From assembly GCA_965243415.1 (NCBI GenBank), contig OZ251549.1, positions 1,240,001 through 1,304,000 of the forward strand: a stretch of 64,000 bases of DNA. Direction: 5' to 3'. This DNA comes from G965204755 sp965243415. Its GTDB lineage: Bacteria; Acidobacteriota; Vicinamibacteria; Marinacidobacterales; Marinacidobacteraceae. Below, piece by piece: positions 27,097 through 35,031 of the stretch. The notes beneath the pieces are model-generated. The model ran no database searches. It had not been told where the DNA came from and saw nothing but the letters and a program-made list of their open reading frames with translations. Numbering within the stretch: position 1 is the first letter of the stretch; each line of letters opens with the position of its first letter. The position numbers were made by a program, and so were the translations under genes.

Positions 27097-28227
27097 CTAC
27101 GAGAGGGGCGGCGTGTTCTGCCGGATGTATTCCATCAGGCTGGGGATGCCGGGCTCCCATCGTGGCCGCGGGCCGGGCCGCCAGATGTAGCCGAGGTCGT
27201 AGAGCAGTTCCTCGACTTCCCGCATCTCGTCCCGAGGCGCTTCCTCGCCCAGGCCCCGCCACAGCGCCGTCTCCAGGTCGGCGTCGCCGAGCAGGGCCCG
27301 GCGAGCGAAGGCGTCGGCGACGGCGCGCGCCGCCGGCAGCCGGTCCGCCTTCTTCAGTTCGTCGTAGCGCTCCCGGTAGTAGATGCCCTTCTCGGCCTCG
27401 AACTCGTCCCGCGCCGCCTCCACCACGGGGCCCGTGACGCGCCGTCCTTCCGGCGAAGTCGCTGCCGCCCGGCGCCAGACCCCTTCGCCCCAGAGTTGGA
27501 GGAAGAACGGGTAGCCGTGGCTCTCGGCCAGGATGCGGGCCAGCGCCTCGTCGCTGATCGCGATGCCGTCGTTCGCCAGCGGCCGGCAGATCGCGTCCGC
27601 CGCCGCCTCGTCGGGCAGGCGGCCGATCGCCACGGAACGGGAGCGGCTCCAGAAGGAGGCGCTCATCGTCTGCAGATGCGCCTTCACGCCGGGGGTTCCG
27701 GCGAGGACCAGCAGGAGCGGCAGATCGCGCCCCACGACCTGGCTGGCGTTCAGCAGCGACTGTCCGACTTCCGGGGCCAGGGTGTGCGCTTCATCGAGCA
27801 TCAGGACGACCGGCCGGCGGCTCGCCCGCGCGCGAAGCACTTCGTCCACGGCCGGAGGCTTCCCTTCGCCGGGTTTCCAAGCGACACCTCCGACGGACAA
27901 TTCGGCGGGAGACAGTTGCTTCCACCACGATTCCGCCAGCAGCCGCTCGGCCAGATGTGCAGTCGTGGGGCACATGGACGGGGTCAGGTGGACGGCGTCC
28001 ACGGCGGAGAACGAGCCGGTCCGGTCCCGCAGCCAGCGCAGCAGGGCGGTCTTGCCGTTGCCCCGCGGTCCGTGGAGGACGATTTCCCGCGGCGGCGGGA
28101 GGCCGGCCGCCAGGTCCTCCAGGAGATCGGAGAAGAGGTCCTGTTCGGCTTGTCGGCCGGCGAGGTACGGGGGCAGACCTCCCGGCCCCGGCCGAAAAGG
28201 ACCGCGACGGCTCCGCTTTTCCGTCAT
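27097..28227 (-). CDS. ORC1/CDC6-like AAA ATPase, intact copy
   Basis: 376 residues. N-terminal GLPPYLAGRQAEQDLFSDLL, Walker A GPRGNGKTALLRW (~residues 55-67), Walker B VVLMLDEAHTLAPEVG, sensor-like LLLVLAGTPGVKAHLQ and a C-terminal winged-helix-like region ending RWEPGIPSLMEYIRQN. It belongs to the broad group of prokaryotic ATPases related to ORC/CDC6 that occur in mobile or defence contexts; the function is not established. It is the intact paralogue of the pseudogene at 13697-16830. A TATACT hexamer ends 6 nt before ATG 28227, so the mRNA is probably leaderless. Confidence 0.8.
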   Translation of the reverse strand: MTEKRSRRGPFRPGPGGLPPYLAGRQAEQDLFSDLLEDLAAGLPPPREIVLHGPRGNGKTALLRWLRDRTGSFSAVDAVHLTPSMCPTTAHLAERLLAESWWKQLSPAELSVGGVAWKPGEGKPPAVDEVLRARASRRPVVLMLDEAHTLAPEVGQSLLNASQVVGRDLPLLLVLAGTPGVKAHLQTMSASFWSRSRSVAIGRLPDEAAADAICRPLANDGIAISDEALARILAESHGYPFFLQLWGEGVWRRAAATSPEGRRVTGPVVEAARDEFEAEKGIYYRERYDELKKADRLPAARAVADAFARRALLGDADLETALWRGLGEEAPRDEMREVEELLYDLGYIWRPGPRPRWEPGIPSLMEYIRQNTPPLS

Positions 28228-28233
28228 GGCGCG

Positions 28234-28239
28234 AGTATA
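28234..28239 (-). promoter_or_regulatory. -10 hexamer TATACT for a leaderless start
   Basis: TATACT on the minus strand, then CGCGCC and the ATG of the ATPase gene. The same hexamer with the same 6-nt spacing recurs before ATG 29030. Confidence 0.5.
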
Positions 28240-28295
28240 GGCAGCAGGAGATAGGGAGCCGTCCGAGCCAGCCTCGGGGAGCGTAGTGCCGTCGG

Positions 28296-28567
28296 CCCGG
28301 TTGGCGGTCGAGGAACGGCCGGACGAACCGGAGGTCCGCTGCCGACCGGAGTCCGGGCGCTCCACGGCTTCGGCGAGCGGGAGGCGCTGCACCACCCACC
28401 GGCGGGAAGCGGTGCTCGGCCGGGAAGCGGCGCCCGATGTCGGGGAACCGCTGCCGCCGATTCGCCGGCCCGGCGCTGGGGGTCGGGTGCGAAAGACTGC
28501 GGTCGGCGGGGCGCGCCGAGGATGCGGCCCGCCGCGCAGGGACCGGCTCCCGCGTCTCGCGCCCGAT
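28296..28567 (+). pseudogene. Relic of the ankyrin/TPR gene 3' end
   Basis: The DNA closely resembles 26800-27063, the end of the ankyrin/TPR gene: matching blocks include CGAGGAAC(A/G)GCC, CGACGAACCGGAGGTCCGCT, TTCGGCGAGCGGGAGGCGCTG-type sequence and GCGGGAAGCGGTGCTCGGC. Several small insertions and deletions destroy the frame, and there is no start. It sits on the far side of the ATPase gene from its parent, so the ATPase lies between a full and a partial copy of the same sequence, as expected if a segment was duplicated and one end decayed. Confidence 0.75.
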
Positions 28568-28599
28568 AAGCCGCCCCGAAGGCCTTCGGGGCGTCGAAT

Positions 28600-28863
28600 T
28601 CAGCGGAGTCGGGGTCGGCGGGGACTCCTCCCGAAGACGAAGCGGAGGCCGAAGTACACCGCGGCGCCGACCCCGACGACCGCGGCGCCGCCGACCACCA
28701 ATGCCGCCGGAATCCAGAGCGGCCCCAGCACCCACCACCAGGACCAGTCGATGTTCCCGGTCAGTTTCAGCGTCAGGAACACCGCCAGGAGCACGGTGGT
28801 GAGTCCGCCCCCGCCGCAGCCGATGCTGTAGCCGGCGGCGCCGGCGGCCGACGCCCGGGACAT
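28600..28863 (-). CDS. Small membrane protein, Fragile-X-F-like (TMEM185-type) family
   Basis: 87 residues with two hydrophobic segments: GGGLTTVLLAVFLTLKLTG at ~18-36 and LGPLWIPAALVVGGAAVVGVGAAVYFGL region at ~45-73. The central motif WSWWWVLGPLWIP is characteristic of small bacterial proteins annotated as transmembrane Fragile-X-F protein. The function is unknown. Its ATG overlaps the stop of a small upstream open frame (TGATG), consistent with translational coupling. Confidence 0.72.
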   Translation of the reverse strand: MSRASAAGAAGYSIGCGGGGLTTVLLAVFLTLKLTGNIDWSWWWVLGPLWIPAALVVGGAAVVGVGAAVYFGLRFVFGRSPRRPRLR

Positions 28864-29030
28864 CAGGAACCTTCCGAACGCCGGAGACGGCTGCCGGCCG
28901 GATCGGCGGGCCGGCCGGGCCCACGGTACCGGCCCGCGGGCTGGCGCCGCCCGCTGTGGCCGGCTCCTTCTCGTTTCGCGGCCCGAACGCCGGGCGGGCG
29001 CCCCGACCGCTCCGCTGCCGTCTTCCCCAT
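28863..29030 (-). CDS. Possible 55-residue small protein coupled to the membrane protein gene
   Basis: ATG 29030 is preceded by TATACT with 6 nt between, and the stop TGA overlaps the next gene's ATG as TGATG. The product starts MGKTAAERSGRPPG and is rich in Arg, Gly and Pro, with no recognised domain, so it may not be a real protein; it could instead be a translated leader that carries ribosomes to the membrane-protein gene. The positional signals are the only support. Confidence 0.35.
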   Translation of the reverse strand: MGKTAAERSGRPPGVRAAKREGAGHSGRRQPAGRYRGPGRPADPAGSRLRRSEGS

Positions 29031-29036
29031 GCCCCG

Positions 29037-29042
29037 AGTATA
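29037..29042 (-). promoter_or_regulatory. -10 hexamer TATACT for a leaderless start
   Basis: TATACT on the minus strand, then CGGGGC and ATG 29030. It would drive the small open frame and the membrane protein gene after it. Confidence 0.45.
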
Positions 29043-29131
29043 GGCCGCGGCGCCCCCGGAAGCCGAACCGTCCGGTTATCGCCGCGTCCGCCGCCTCCGG
29101 GCCGGGACCCTCCGGCCCCCCGCCACGCGGC

Positions 29132-29434
29132 TCAGAACCAGCGCCGACGCCCGAAGCCGCCCCCGAGGCGGTGGCGGGGGCCGGAGAATCCGGCCACCGC
29201 GAAAAACACCACGACGAGGAACGCCAGCGGAATCAGGATGGGGGCGAGCAGTACGAGGATGGCGACGAGGAGCCACTTGCCGCAGCCCCCGCACCCGCAC
29301 CCGCCGTGGTTTTCGACGCTCTCCGGAGCGGCGCCGAACTCGTCGGACGCCCGGTCTTTCCGTTTCTTCTTTTTCTTCTTTTTCTTCGGCTCGACCGGAG
29401 GCAGTTCCTCGAACGGCCAGTCATCCTCACACAT
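29132..29434 (-). CDS. Small Lys-rich, Cys-rich single-pass membrane protein
   Basis: 100 residues. The N-terminal third is acidic, then eight Lys in a row (PKKKKKKKKRKDR). A cysteine/glycine cluster HGGCGCGGCGKW sits just before one or two membrane helices (LLVAILVLLAPILIPLAFLV). The C-terminus is Gly/Arg-rich and ends GFGRRRWF. I do not recognise the family; the poly-Lys run encoded by an A/G-rich tract on the minus strand is striking in this GC-rich region. No neighbour suggests a role; the next gene downstream is the ABC-coupled pair of small membrane proteins. Confidence 0.6.
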   Translation of the reverse strand: MCEDDWPFEELPPVEPKKKKKKKKRKDRASDEFGAAPESVENHGGCGCGGCGKWLLVAILVLLAPILIPLAFLVVVFFAVAGFSGPRHRLGGGFGRRRWF

Positions 29435-29629
29435 ACTGCTGTTCCGTGTCGGGAGTACGGAGTCCGCGCTTCGGGGATCCTCAGGTCTTCCTCGGAGAGG
29501 GAAGATCGCGTCGCTGATTCCCGGGCTTCTGCCGGGTGGGAGCCGATACGGAGGGCCCGCGGGCCGTCGGGGGCAGCCCCGCCGGGAGTCCGTGCGACCG
29601 GCGGGGCCCGAGTTTCCGTCGCGTGGGGG

Positions 29630-31084
29630 TCAGGTCTTGTCGCGGATGAGGTCTTCGCGGGTTTTCTTGATGTCCTCGAAACTGTCCTGAGAGATCACAT
29701 AGTACCAGGCGGCGAAGCGGCGGGTCAGCAGGTCTTCCTTCTCCCGGCCTTCGTTCACTTCGCGTTGCCAGCGGTCCCATTCGCGGGCGAGGTCGCGGTT
29801 CTCGCGGTCTGCCCGGGTGAGTTCGTCGGAGGGTTTGTCCTGGTAGTCGCGGTTCGCCGGGCGCGGGGGTTCCGGGAAACGGGACTCGTCGAAGGCGGCG
29901 GTCACGAAGAGGTAGCGGTTCTCCGCCGGTTCGGTGGTCTCCCCGGCGCCCCCGTCCGCCGCTTCGTCGGTCGGGTCGGCGCCGGCGGTCAGGGCCTGGC
30001 CGCGGCCGTACACCACTTCGCCGAAACGCAGGGTGTAGCGGATGCCCTCGTCGGTGTCGATCTGCACTTCCCCTTCGTTGGAAAGCAGGCTGCCGTCATT
30101 CGTGAGGTAGTAGCCGCGGTTCTGGAGGGAGAGGATGTCGGTGTTGGAGATCCGCACCGCGTCGCCGGTGAGGGAGGCGGCGATCCCGGCGGGTTTGGGA
30201 CGGACGCCCACGATCTCCAGTTCGTCGGCGGCGCGGAGAGCCTGCCGGACATCGAAACCGTCCACTTCCTCGTCGGCGCCGATTCCGTCGGCGGTCCATT
30301 CGTCGTCTTCTTCCTTGGACAGCCGCACGCGATCCTGGCGTTCGATCCGGCGCGAGCGCTCGTTGATCGTGTAGTTGTCGAACAGGGCGCGGTCCACCCG
30401 GTCGCGGTCGAGCAGCAGCAGGTCGCGTTCGATCCAGTCCTCGAAGCGGGCGGAGACCTCCACGCCCAGTTGCGACACATAGACGCGCTTCTGGCCGGGG
30501 AGGCGCACGAAATAGGCGCCTTCCCGATCCTCGACCTGATGGCCGACGATGAGGTCGGCGAGGATACGGTCCCCGGAGGCCTTCACGGTGATGCGGCGGC
30601 CGCGGCCCACGAGTGAAGAGGAACTCTCGTCGATCGGGTCGATGACGCCCAGCGCGGCGTGGTCGGCCACATTGCCGGAGCGGAAGTCGTCCTTCTCCAG
30701 CAGCAGGAGGCCGGCCGCGGTTTCTGCCAGGCGGTCCGCCCCGTCCGCGGGGTAGTCGTGGTGGCTGGGGATGGTCCAGAGGCCGTTCTCGTTCTGCACC
30801 CGGAAGGGGATCGCTTCGGCGGTGGCTTCGTCGAACTCGATCACCTCGAGGGACATTGCTTCCGCCGGGTCCTCGAACTCGGGGAAGAACCGTTCGCCGA
30901 GGTCCACGAAGTCGCCCGGCTCCGGGTTCCTCGGGGCGCTGACCGCGGCGAGCACGGCGAGCAGCAGCGCGGCCCCGGCGAGGGTCTGCGTCCGCCGCAG
31001 TTCCGGACCGGCCGGACGGCGTTCGCCGGCGGCGGGTTCCGGCGTCGGCGCGGTTCCGGTCCCCGGCGGGTTCGAGTCGTTCAT
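29630..31084 (-). CDS. DUF4340 domain protein of a Gld-type ABC transporter operon
   Basis: 484 residues from ATG 31084, with GGAGG 8 nt upstream (an in-frame ATG at 31141 is possible). One N-terminal membrane helix (TLAGAALLLAVLAAVSA) is followed by a large soluble part with DUF4340 features: FRVQNENGLWTIPSHHDYPA, LEKDDFRSGNVADHAALGV and VYVSQLGVEVSARFEDWIERDLL. DUF4340 proteins are encoded after GldG-like genes in many bacteria; they are thought to work outside the membrane with the transporter. It is the last gene of the minus-strand operon 34739-29630. Confidence 0.82.
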   Translation of the reverse strand: MNDSNPPGTGTAPTPEPAAGERRPAGPELRRTQTLAGAALLLAVLAAVSAPRNPEPGDFVDLGERFFPEFEDPAEAMSLEVIEFDEATAEAIPFRVQNENGLWTIPSHHDYPADGADRLAETAAGLLLLEKDDFRSGNVADHAALGVIDPIDESSSSLVGRGRRITVKASGDRILADLIVGHQVEDREGAYFVRLPGQKRVYVSQLGVEVSARFEDWIERDLLLLDRDRVDRALFDNYTINERSRRIERQDRVRLSKEEDDEWTADGIGADEEVDGFDVRQALRAADELEIVGVRPKPAGIAASLTGDAVRISNTDILSLQNRGYYLTNDGSLLSNEGEVQIDTDEGIRYTLRFGEVVYGRGQALTAGADPTDEAADGGAGETTEPAENRYLFVTAAFDESRFPEPPRPANRDYQDKPSDELTRADRENRDLAREWDRWQREVNEGREKEDLLTRRFAAWYYVISQDSFEDIKKTREDLIRDKT

Positions 31085-31155
31085 GGGGGTTTCCTCCGTT
31101 TCCGTTGCGTTCGGGCCGTTCCGGTCGGGCCGTTCGTCCATTCCTCGCTTCTCCC

Positions 31156-33906
31156 TCACGCCTGGCGCAGCCGGCGCGCGGCGGCCGCTCCTTCCTTCTC
31201 GGCGCGGCGGCGCCGGACGAAGGTGTACACGCCGAGCAGGAAGACCGGGATCGGCGGCAGGAGGACCGCGACGGTGCGGATGCCGCCCTGGATGCGGCGC
31301 AGTTGCCGCTCCATCCGTTCTTCGCTGGCGCGGACCTCCGCGTCTTTCTCGGCGTTGATGTTCGCCTCCAGCACGCTGAAGCGGCGGTTCTCCACCTCTT
31401 CCAGGTTGCGCGCCATGATCTGTTTCGCCTGCGAATCGAGGTCGTCCCGCTCCTGCACTTCGGCCACCCGGCGGTCGAGCCGGTCCTGGGCGGCCTGGAG
31501 GGCGTCTTCGGCGCGGCGCTCGGCGGCGTCCTCTTCGGCGGCGCGCTGCTCGGTGAATTGCAGCACGCGGGCTTCCACCCGCTCGAGGGTGCGGTGGCGC
31601 ACCCGGCGGTTGCGGAGGGCCACGAAGGATTCGTCGCCCACGAGGACATCCATCGCGTTCAGGAAGAAGGAGACATTGTCGAAGTTCAGGCCGGCGGGGC
31701 CGATGCGCCGGAGTTCGAAGAACTGCTCGGAGATGAAGTCGAGGTCGGCGATGGCGATGACCCGGGTGGAATCCGCTTCCGGCAGGGCCGGCCCCGCGTC
31801 GGCTTCGCCGTCCGCTGCGCCTTCCCCGTCCGCGTCTGACGATTCCGGCGTTTCTTCGGGGCGGTAGGTGCGCGCTTCGGCAGCCACCACGTACCGGAGC
31901 GGATCCGGCCGGTGCGGCAGGTTCCGGTTCAACTGGGAGCCGAGGAAGTTCCGCTGCACCATCTGGAAGTACGGGAACCGGCCGGAGATGTCGCCGGTGC
32001 TGAGCAGCGGGGTGAATTCCGCGGTCCCGCCTCCGGCGAGCGGATCGAAGTGGCCCGGATAGAGCAGGACCAGCTGCTGCAGGCCGGCGCTGGCCGGCGA
32101 ACGCTCGGCGAAGACCTCCGGATTCCCGTTCCCTTCGCCGAGGAAGACCACTTCCGGCGGCAGGTGGCCGAGATCCGGGTGGGGGTTGTAGGCGTCCCAG
32201 ACGATGCTGCCGGGGTCCCAGGAGATCCCCAACCCGGCGAGGAACGAGGCCACATCGCCCTTCGGGGTCGGGGGCGGCTGGCCCTGCTGCATGAACGGGT
32301 TCTGCCCGCCGCCCGGGGGTTCCGAAGGCGCGAGTCCCAGGTTCACCACCGGGAGCGGGTCCACCAGCAGCAGCGCCGGCACGCCGCTGCGGATGAAGTC
32401 CATCACGTTGTCCATCTCGTCGTCGGCGAGGGTGGAGGGCAGCACCACCAGCAGGCCGTCCACTTCCTCCTCGATGCGGGAGTTCGGCTGGATCTGGACC
32501 ACCTCGTACTGCTTGCGCAGTTCCTCCACCACCGACCATTCGGGGCTGTTCTGCATGGTGTCGAAGTCGAGGCCGCCGAACAGCCGCAGTTCCTTGGAGA
32601 TGACCCCGACGCGGCGCTTCTCGGTGTTTGCGACCACCCGGATGCTGCGGGCGAGTTCGTACTCGACCGGGAGCCCCCGATCGAAGAAGGGGATCACCTG
32701 TTCCTCGGCGGCGCAGGTGAAGGCGACGCCCAGGAAGACCTCGCTCACTCCGGTGCGGGCGGAAGAGACATTCGGGATCTGCCGCGGCGCGATGCCGAAC
32801 ATCTCCCGGGCCTCCCGGGCGGCTTCGGTGAAGGGTTCGGTGTCCTGGAGGCGCACCTGGACGCGGCCGCCGCTCGCCGACTCCATCTCGCGCAGGACGC
32901 TCGCCAGCGTGGCGCGGGTCTGCACCAGCGGCTCCGGCACCTCCGGGCTCAGGTAGGCCTGGACGAACACCGGTCGGTCGTCGGGCAGCGCCCGCAGCAA
33001 CTCGCGGGTCTCGGCGGAGAGGGAATGGAGGCGTTCGGAGGTGGTGTCCAGCCGGAAACCCAGCCGGGAGAGGAGCACGATCGCGCTCAGCAGCGCCAGC
33101 GCGACCGAGACCGCCCGGACCGCGTGGTGGGTGGACATGCGGTAGCCGTCGGCGGCCGGGGGCCAGTGCCGGCGGCCGACGAGCAGGACATTCAGGTAGA
33201 GGAAGAAGCCGGCCAGCGCCACGAAGTAGAGGACCGAAGTCAGCGGCACCACCCCGCGGCCGAACTCGGCGAAGTGCGCGGCGGCGGAGATCGGCTCCAG
33301 CAGTCGCGCCAGGCCGGGACTGAAGGTGGCGGCCAGGACGCCGGGAAGGAGCACCAGCGCCGCTCCTCCGGCGCCCAGGATGAAGGCGATCGTCGAGATC
33401 GAGGTCAGCAGCGACGCCGCCATCCCCACCGCGGCGAGGGCCGCGCCGAGGAGCGCGTAACCGAGGTAGTTCGCGAAGAGGAGTCCCCAGTCCGGGCTGC
33501 CGAGGAACATGAGGACCAGCGCGTGGCTGAGCGACAGCGCCAGGGCCGCGCCGTACACGCCCAGGACCGCGGCGTACTTGCCCAGGACGATCTCCAGGTC
33601 GGTCGCCGGCAGGGTGAGCAGCAGTTCGTCGGTGCCCAGTTTCCGTTCCTCGGCCCAGACCGACATGGTGAGCGCCGGGATGAAGAACAGCAGGATGTAG
33701 GGGAACAGGTCGTTCAACTGGTCCAGGTTCGCCAGGTTGTCCAGGAAGAACCGGTCCTGCCAGAAGGCCGCCGCCGCGCTCAGGAGGATGAAGAGCGTCA
33801 GGAACACATAGCCCGACGGGTTCGAGAAGAACATCCGCAGGTCGCGCCGCAGGAGGGCGGCGACGATGTTCCGGCGGACTTCGGGGATTTCGACCAGGCC
33901 GGGCAT
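31156..33906 (-). CDS. Fused GldF-GldG ABC transporter permease/accessory protein
   Basis: 916 residues. Residues ~1-245 are an ABC-2 permease with six helices (LLRRDLRMFFSNPSGYVFLT, then LFFIPALTMSVWAEERKLGT). After a short link a new membrane helix at ~262-285 starts the GldG part (LDTTSERLHSLSAETRELL), an ABC_transp_aux / DUF7088 domain with VGVISKELRLFGG and DGLLVVLPSTLADDEMDNVM. Residues ~790-875 form a coiled coil, then a last helix (VAVLLPPIPVFLLGVYTFV). GldF and GldG are separate genes in Bacteroidota, where they support gliding; here they are one protein, and no gliding genes are nearby, so the exported substrate is unknown. Confidence 0.87.
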   Translation of the reverse strand: MPGLVEIPEVRRNIVAALLRRDLRMFFSNPSGYVFLTLFILLSAAAAFWQDRFFLDNLANLDQLNDLFPYILLFFIPALTMSVWAEERKLGTDELLLTLPATDLEIVLGKYAAVLGVYGAALALSLSHALVLMFLGSPDWGLLFANYLGYALLGAALAAVGMAASLLTSISTIAFILGAGGAALVLLPGVLAATFSPGLARLLEPISAAAHFAEFGRGVVPLTSVLYFVALAGFFLYLNVLLVGRRHWPPAADGYRMSTHHAVRAVSVALALLSAIVLLSRLGFRLDTTSERLHSLSAETRELLRALPDDRPVFVQAYLSPEVPEPLVQTRATLASVLREMESASGGRVQVRLQDTEPFTEAAREAREMFGIAPRQIPNVSSARTGVSEVFLGVAFTCAAEEQVIPFFDRGLPVEYELARSIRVVANTEKRRVGVISKELRLFGGLDFDTMQNSPEWSVVEELRKQYEVVQIQPNSRIEEEVDGLLVVLPSTLADDEMDNVMDFIRSGVPALLLVDPLPVVNLGLAPSEPPGGGQNPFMQQGQPPPTPKGDVASFLAGLGISWDPGSIVWDAYNPHPDLGHLPPEVVFLGEGNGNPEVFAERSPASAGLQQLVLLYPGHFDPLAGGGTAEFTPLLSTGDISGRFPYFQMVQRNFLGSQLNRNLPHRPDPLRYVVAAEARTYRPEETPESSDADGEGAADGEADAGPALPEADSTRVIAIADLDFISEQFFELRRIGPAGLNFDNVSFFLNAMDVLVGDESFVALRNRRVRHRTLERVEARVLQFTEQRAAEEDAAERRAEDALQAAQDRLDRRVAEVQERDDLDSQAKQIMARNLEEVENRRFSVLEANINAEKDAEVRASEERMERQLRRIQGGIRTVAVLLPPIPVFLLGVYTFVRRRRAEKEGAAAARRLRQA

Positions 33907-34739
33907 CAGGCGGCCTCCCCGTTCCCGGCGGCGGCGCCGGTCCCGTGGCCGGCGGGGCCGGTCGGGTCTGCGGCGGGGCCGGTCCCGTTGCCGGCGGCGC
34001 CGGGGGCCGCGGCAACCTCGTCGCTGCCGGTGAGCCGGTAGAAGGTCTCTTCCATCGAGCCGTCCTGATCCAGTTCCGCCGGCGTCCCGTCGAACACCAG
34101 CCGGCCGCCGTTCACCAGGAGCACCCGGTCGGCGACCGCCTCGGCCTCCCGGAGGATGTGGGTGGAGATGAGCACCGTCTTCTCCGCGCCCAGCCGCCGG
34201 ATGTTGTGGCGGAAGTCGCGGATCTGGTTCGGGTCGAGCCCGGCGGTGGGTTCGTCCATGATGAGCACCTCCGGATCGTGGAGGAGCGCCTGGGCGAGCC
34301 CCACCCGCTGGCGCAGCCCCCGGGACAACTTCCCGATCGGCTTCTCGAGCACCTGGTGCAGGCCGCAGAGGGCGGCCACTTCGGCGATCCGCCCGGGCAG
34401 CCGCGCCGGGGGGATCTCCCGGGCTTCGCCGAAGAAGCGGAGCAGGTCCGCGGGGGTCATCTCCGGGTAGAGCGGGCCGTTCTCCGGCAGGTACCCCAGC
34501 CGGCGCACCGCCTCCAGCCGTTCTTCCCGCACATCGAGGCCGGCGATCCGGGCGGAGCCGGCGCTCGGCGCCAGGAACCCGGTGAGCATCTTCATGGTCG
34601 TGGTCTTGCCGGCCCCGTTGGGACCCAGGAAAGCCACGATCTGCCCCCGGGGGATGGCGAAGCGCACTGCCTCGACGGCCACGAAGGGGCCGTAGTACTT
34701 GCTGAGGCCGCGCGCCTCGATCATGATCCGGTCAGTCAT
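33906..34739 (-). CDS. GldA/NatA-type ABC transporter ATPase
   Basis: 277 residues. Walker A GPNGAGKTTTMKML, Q-loop in GYLPENGPLYPEMT, signature LSRGLRQRVGLAQAL, Walker B LIMDEPTAGLDPN and switch STHILREAEAV. The stop overlaps the gldFG start by one nt, so these two are coupled. The last ~35 residues are Ala/Gly/Pro-rich and disordered. It powers the fused permease; together with the DUF4340 protein the three-gene unit resembles gliding and exopolysaccharide-type transporters. Confidence 0.9.
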   Translation of the reverse strand: MTDRIMIEARGLSKYYGPFVAVEAVRFAIPRGQIVAFLGPNGAGKTTTMKMLTGFLAPSAGSARIAGLDVREERLEAVRRLGYLPENGPLYPEMTPADLLRFFGEAREIPPARLPGRIAEVAALCGLHQVLEKPIGKLSRGLRQRVGLAQALLHDPEVLIMDEPTAGLDPNQIRDFRHNIRRLGAEKTVLISTHILREAEAVADRVLLVNGGRLVFDGTPAELDQDGSMEETFYRLTGSDEVAAAPGAAGNGTGPAADPTGPAGHGTGAAAGNGEAA

Positions 34740-35025
34740 TTCGAGGTACCTCGGCGGGGCGCGGGCGCCCCGGGGAAGAGTGGACGGCGAAACCCTCTCG
34801 GAGCCGGAAGCCCGGTTTCGTGGCTTCCCGGTCCTCCCGACGCCCGGAGCCGGCGCCGGGAAGGTCCGGCGCCCCGGGGAGCGCCCGGTCGAGCGCCCGG
34901 GAGCGATCTTCCGGCGGAAGCGGTTCGGGAGGAACCGGGTGTCCGCGCCCTTTCGGGGGTTTCGCCGCTGCGGGATAGCGAACCGCGAATTCTAGACAGA
35001 ACCGGCCGTTCCGCCGCATCGGCCA

Positions 35026-35031
35026 TAGAAT
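35026..35031 (+). promoter_or_regulatory. -10 hexamer TAGAAT overlapping the first possible start
   Basis: TAGAAT covers the first bases of ATG 35030 and ends 7 nt before GTG 35039. If used as a promoter, transcripts would begin at GTG 35039, which would then be the real start of the cytochrome gene. Confidence 0.4.
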
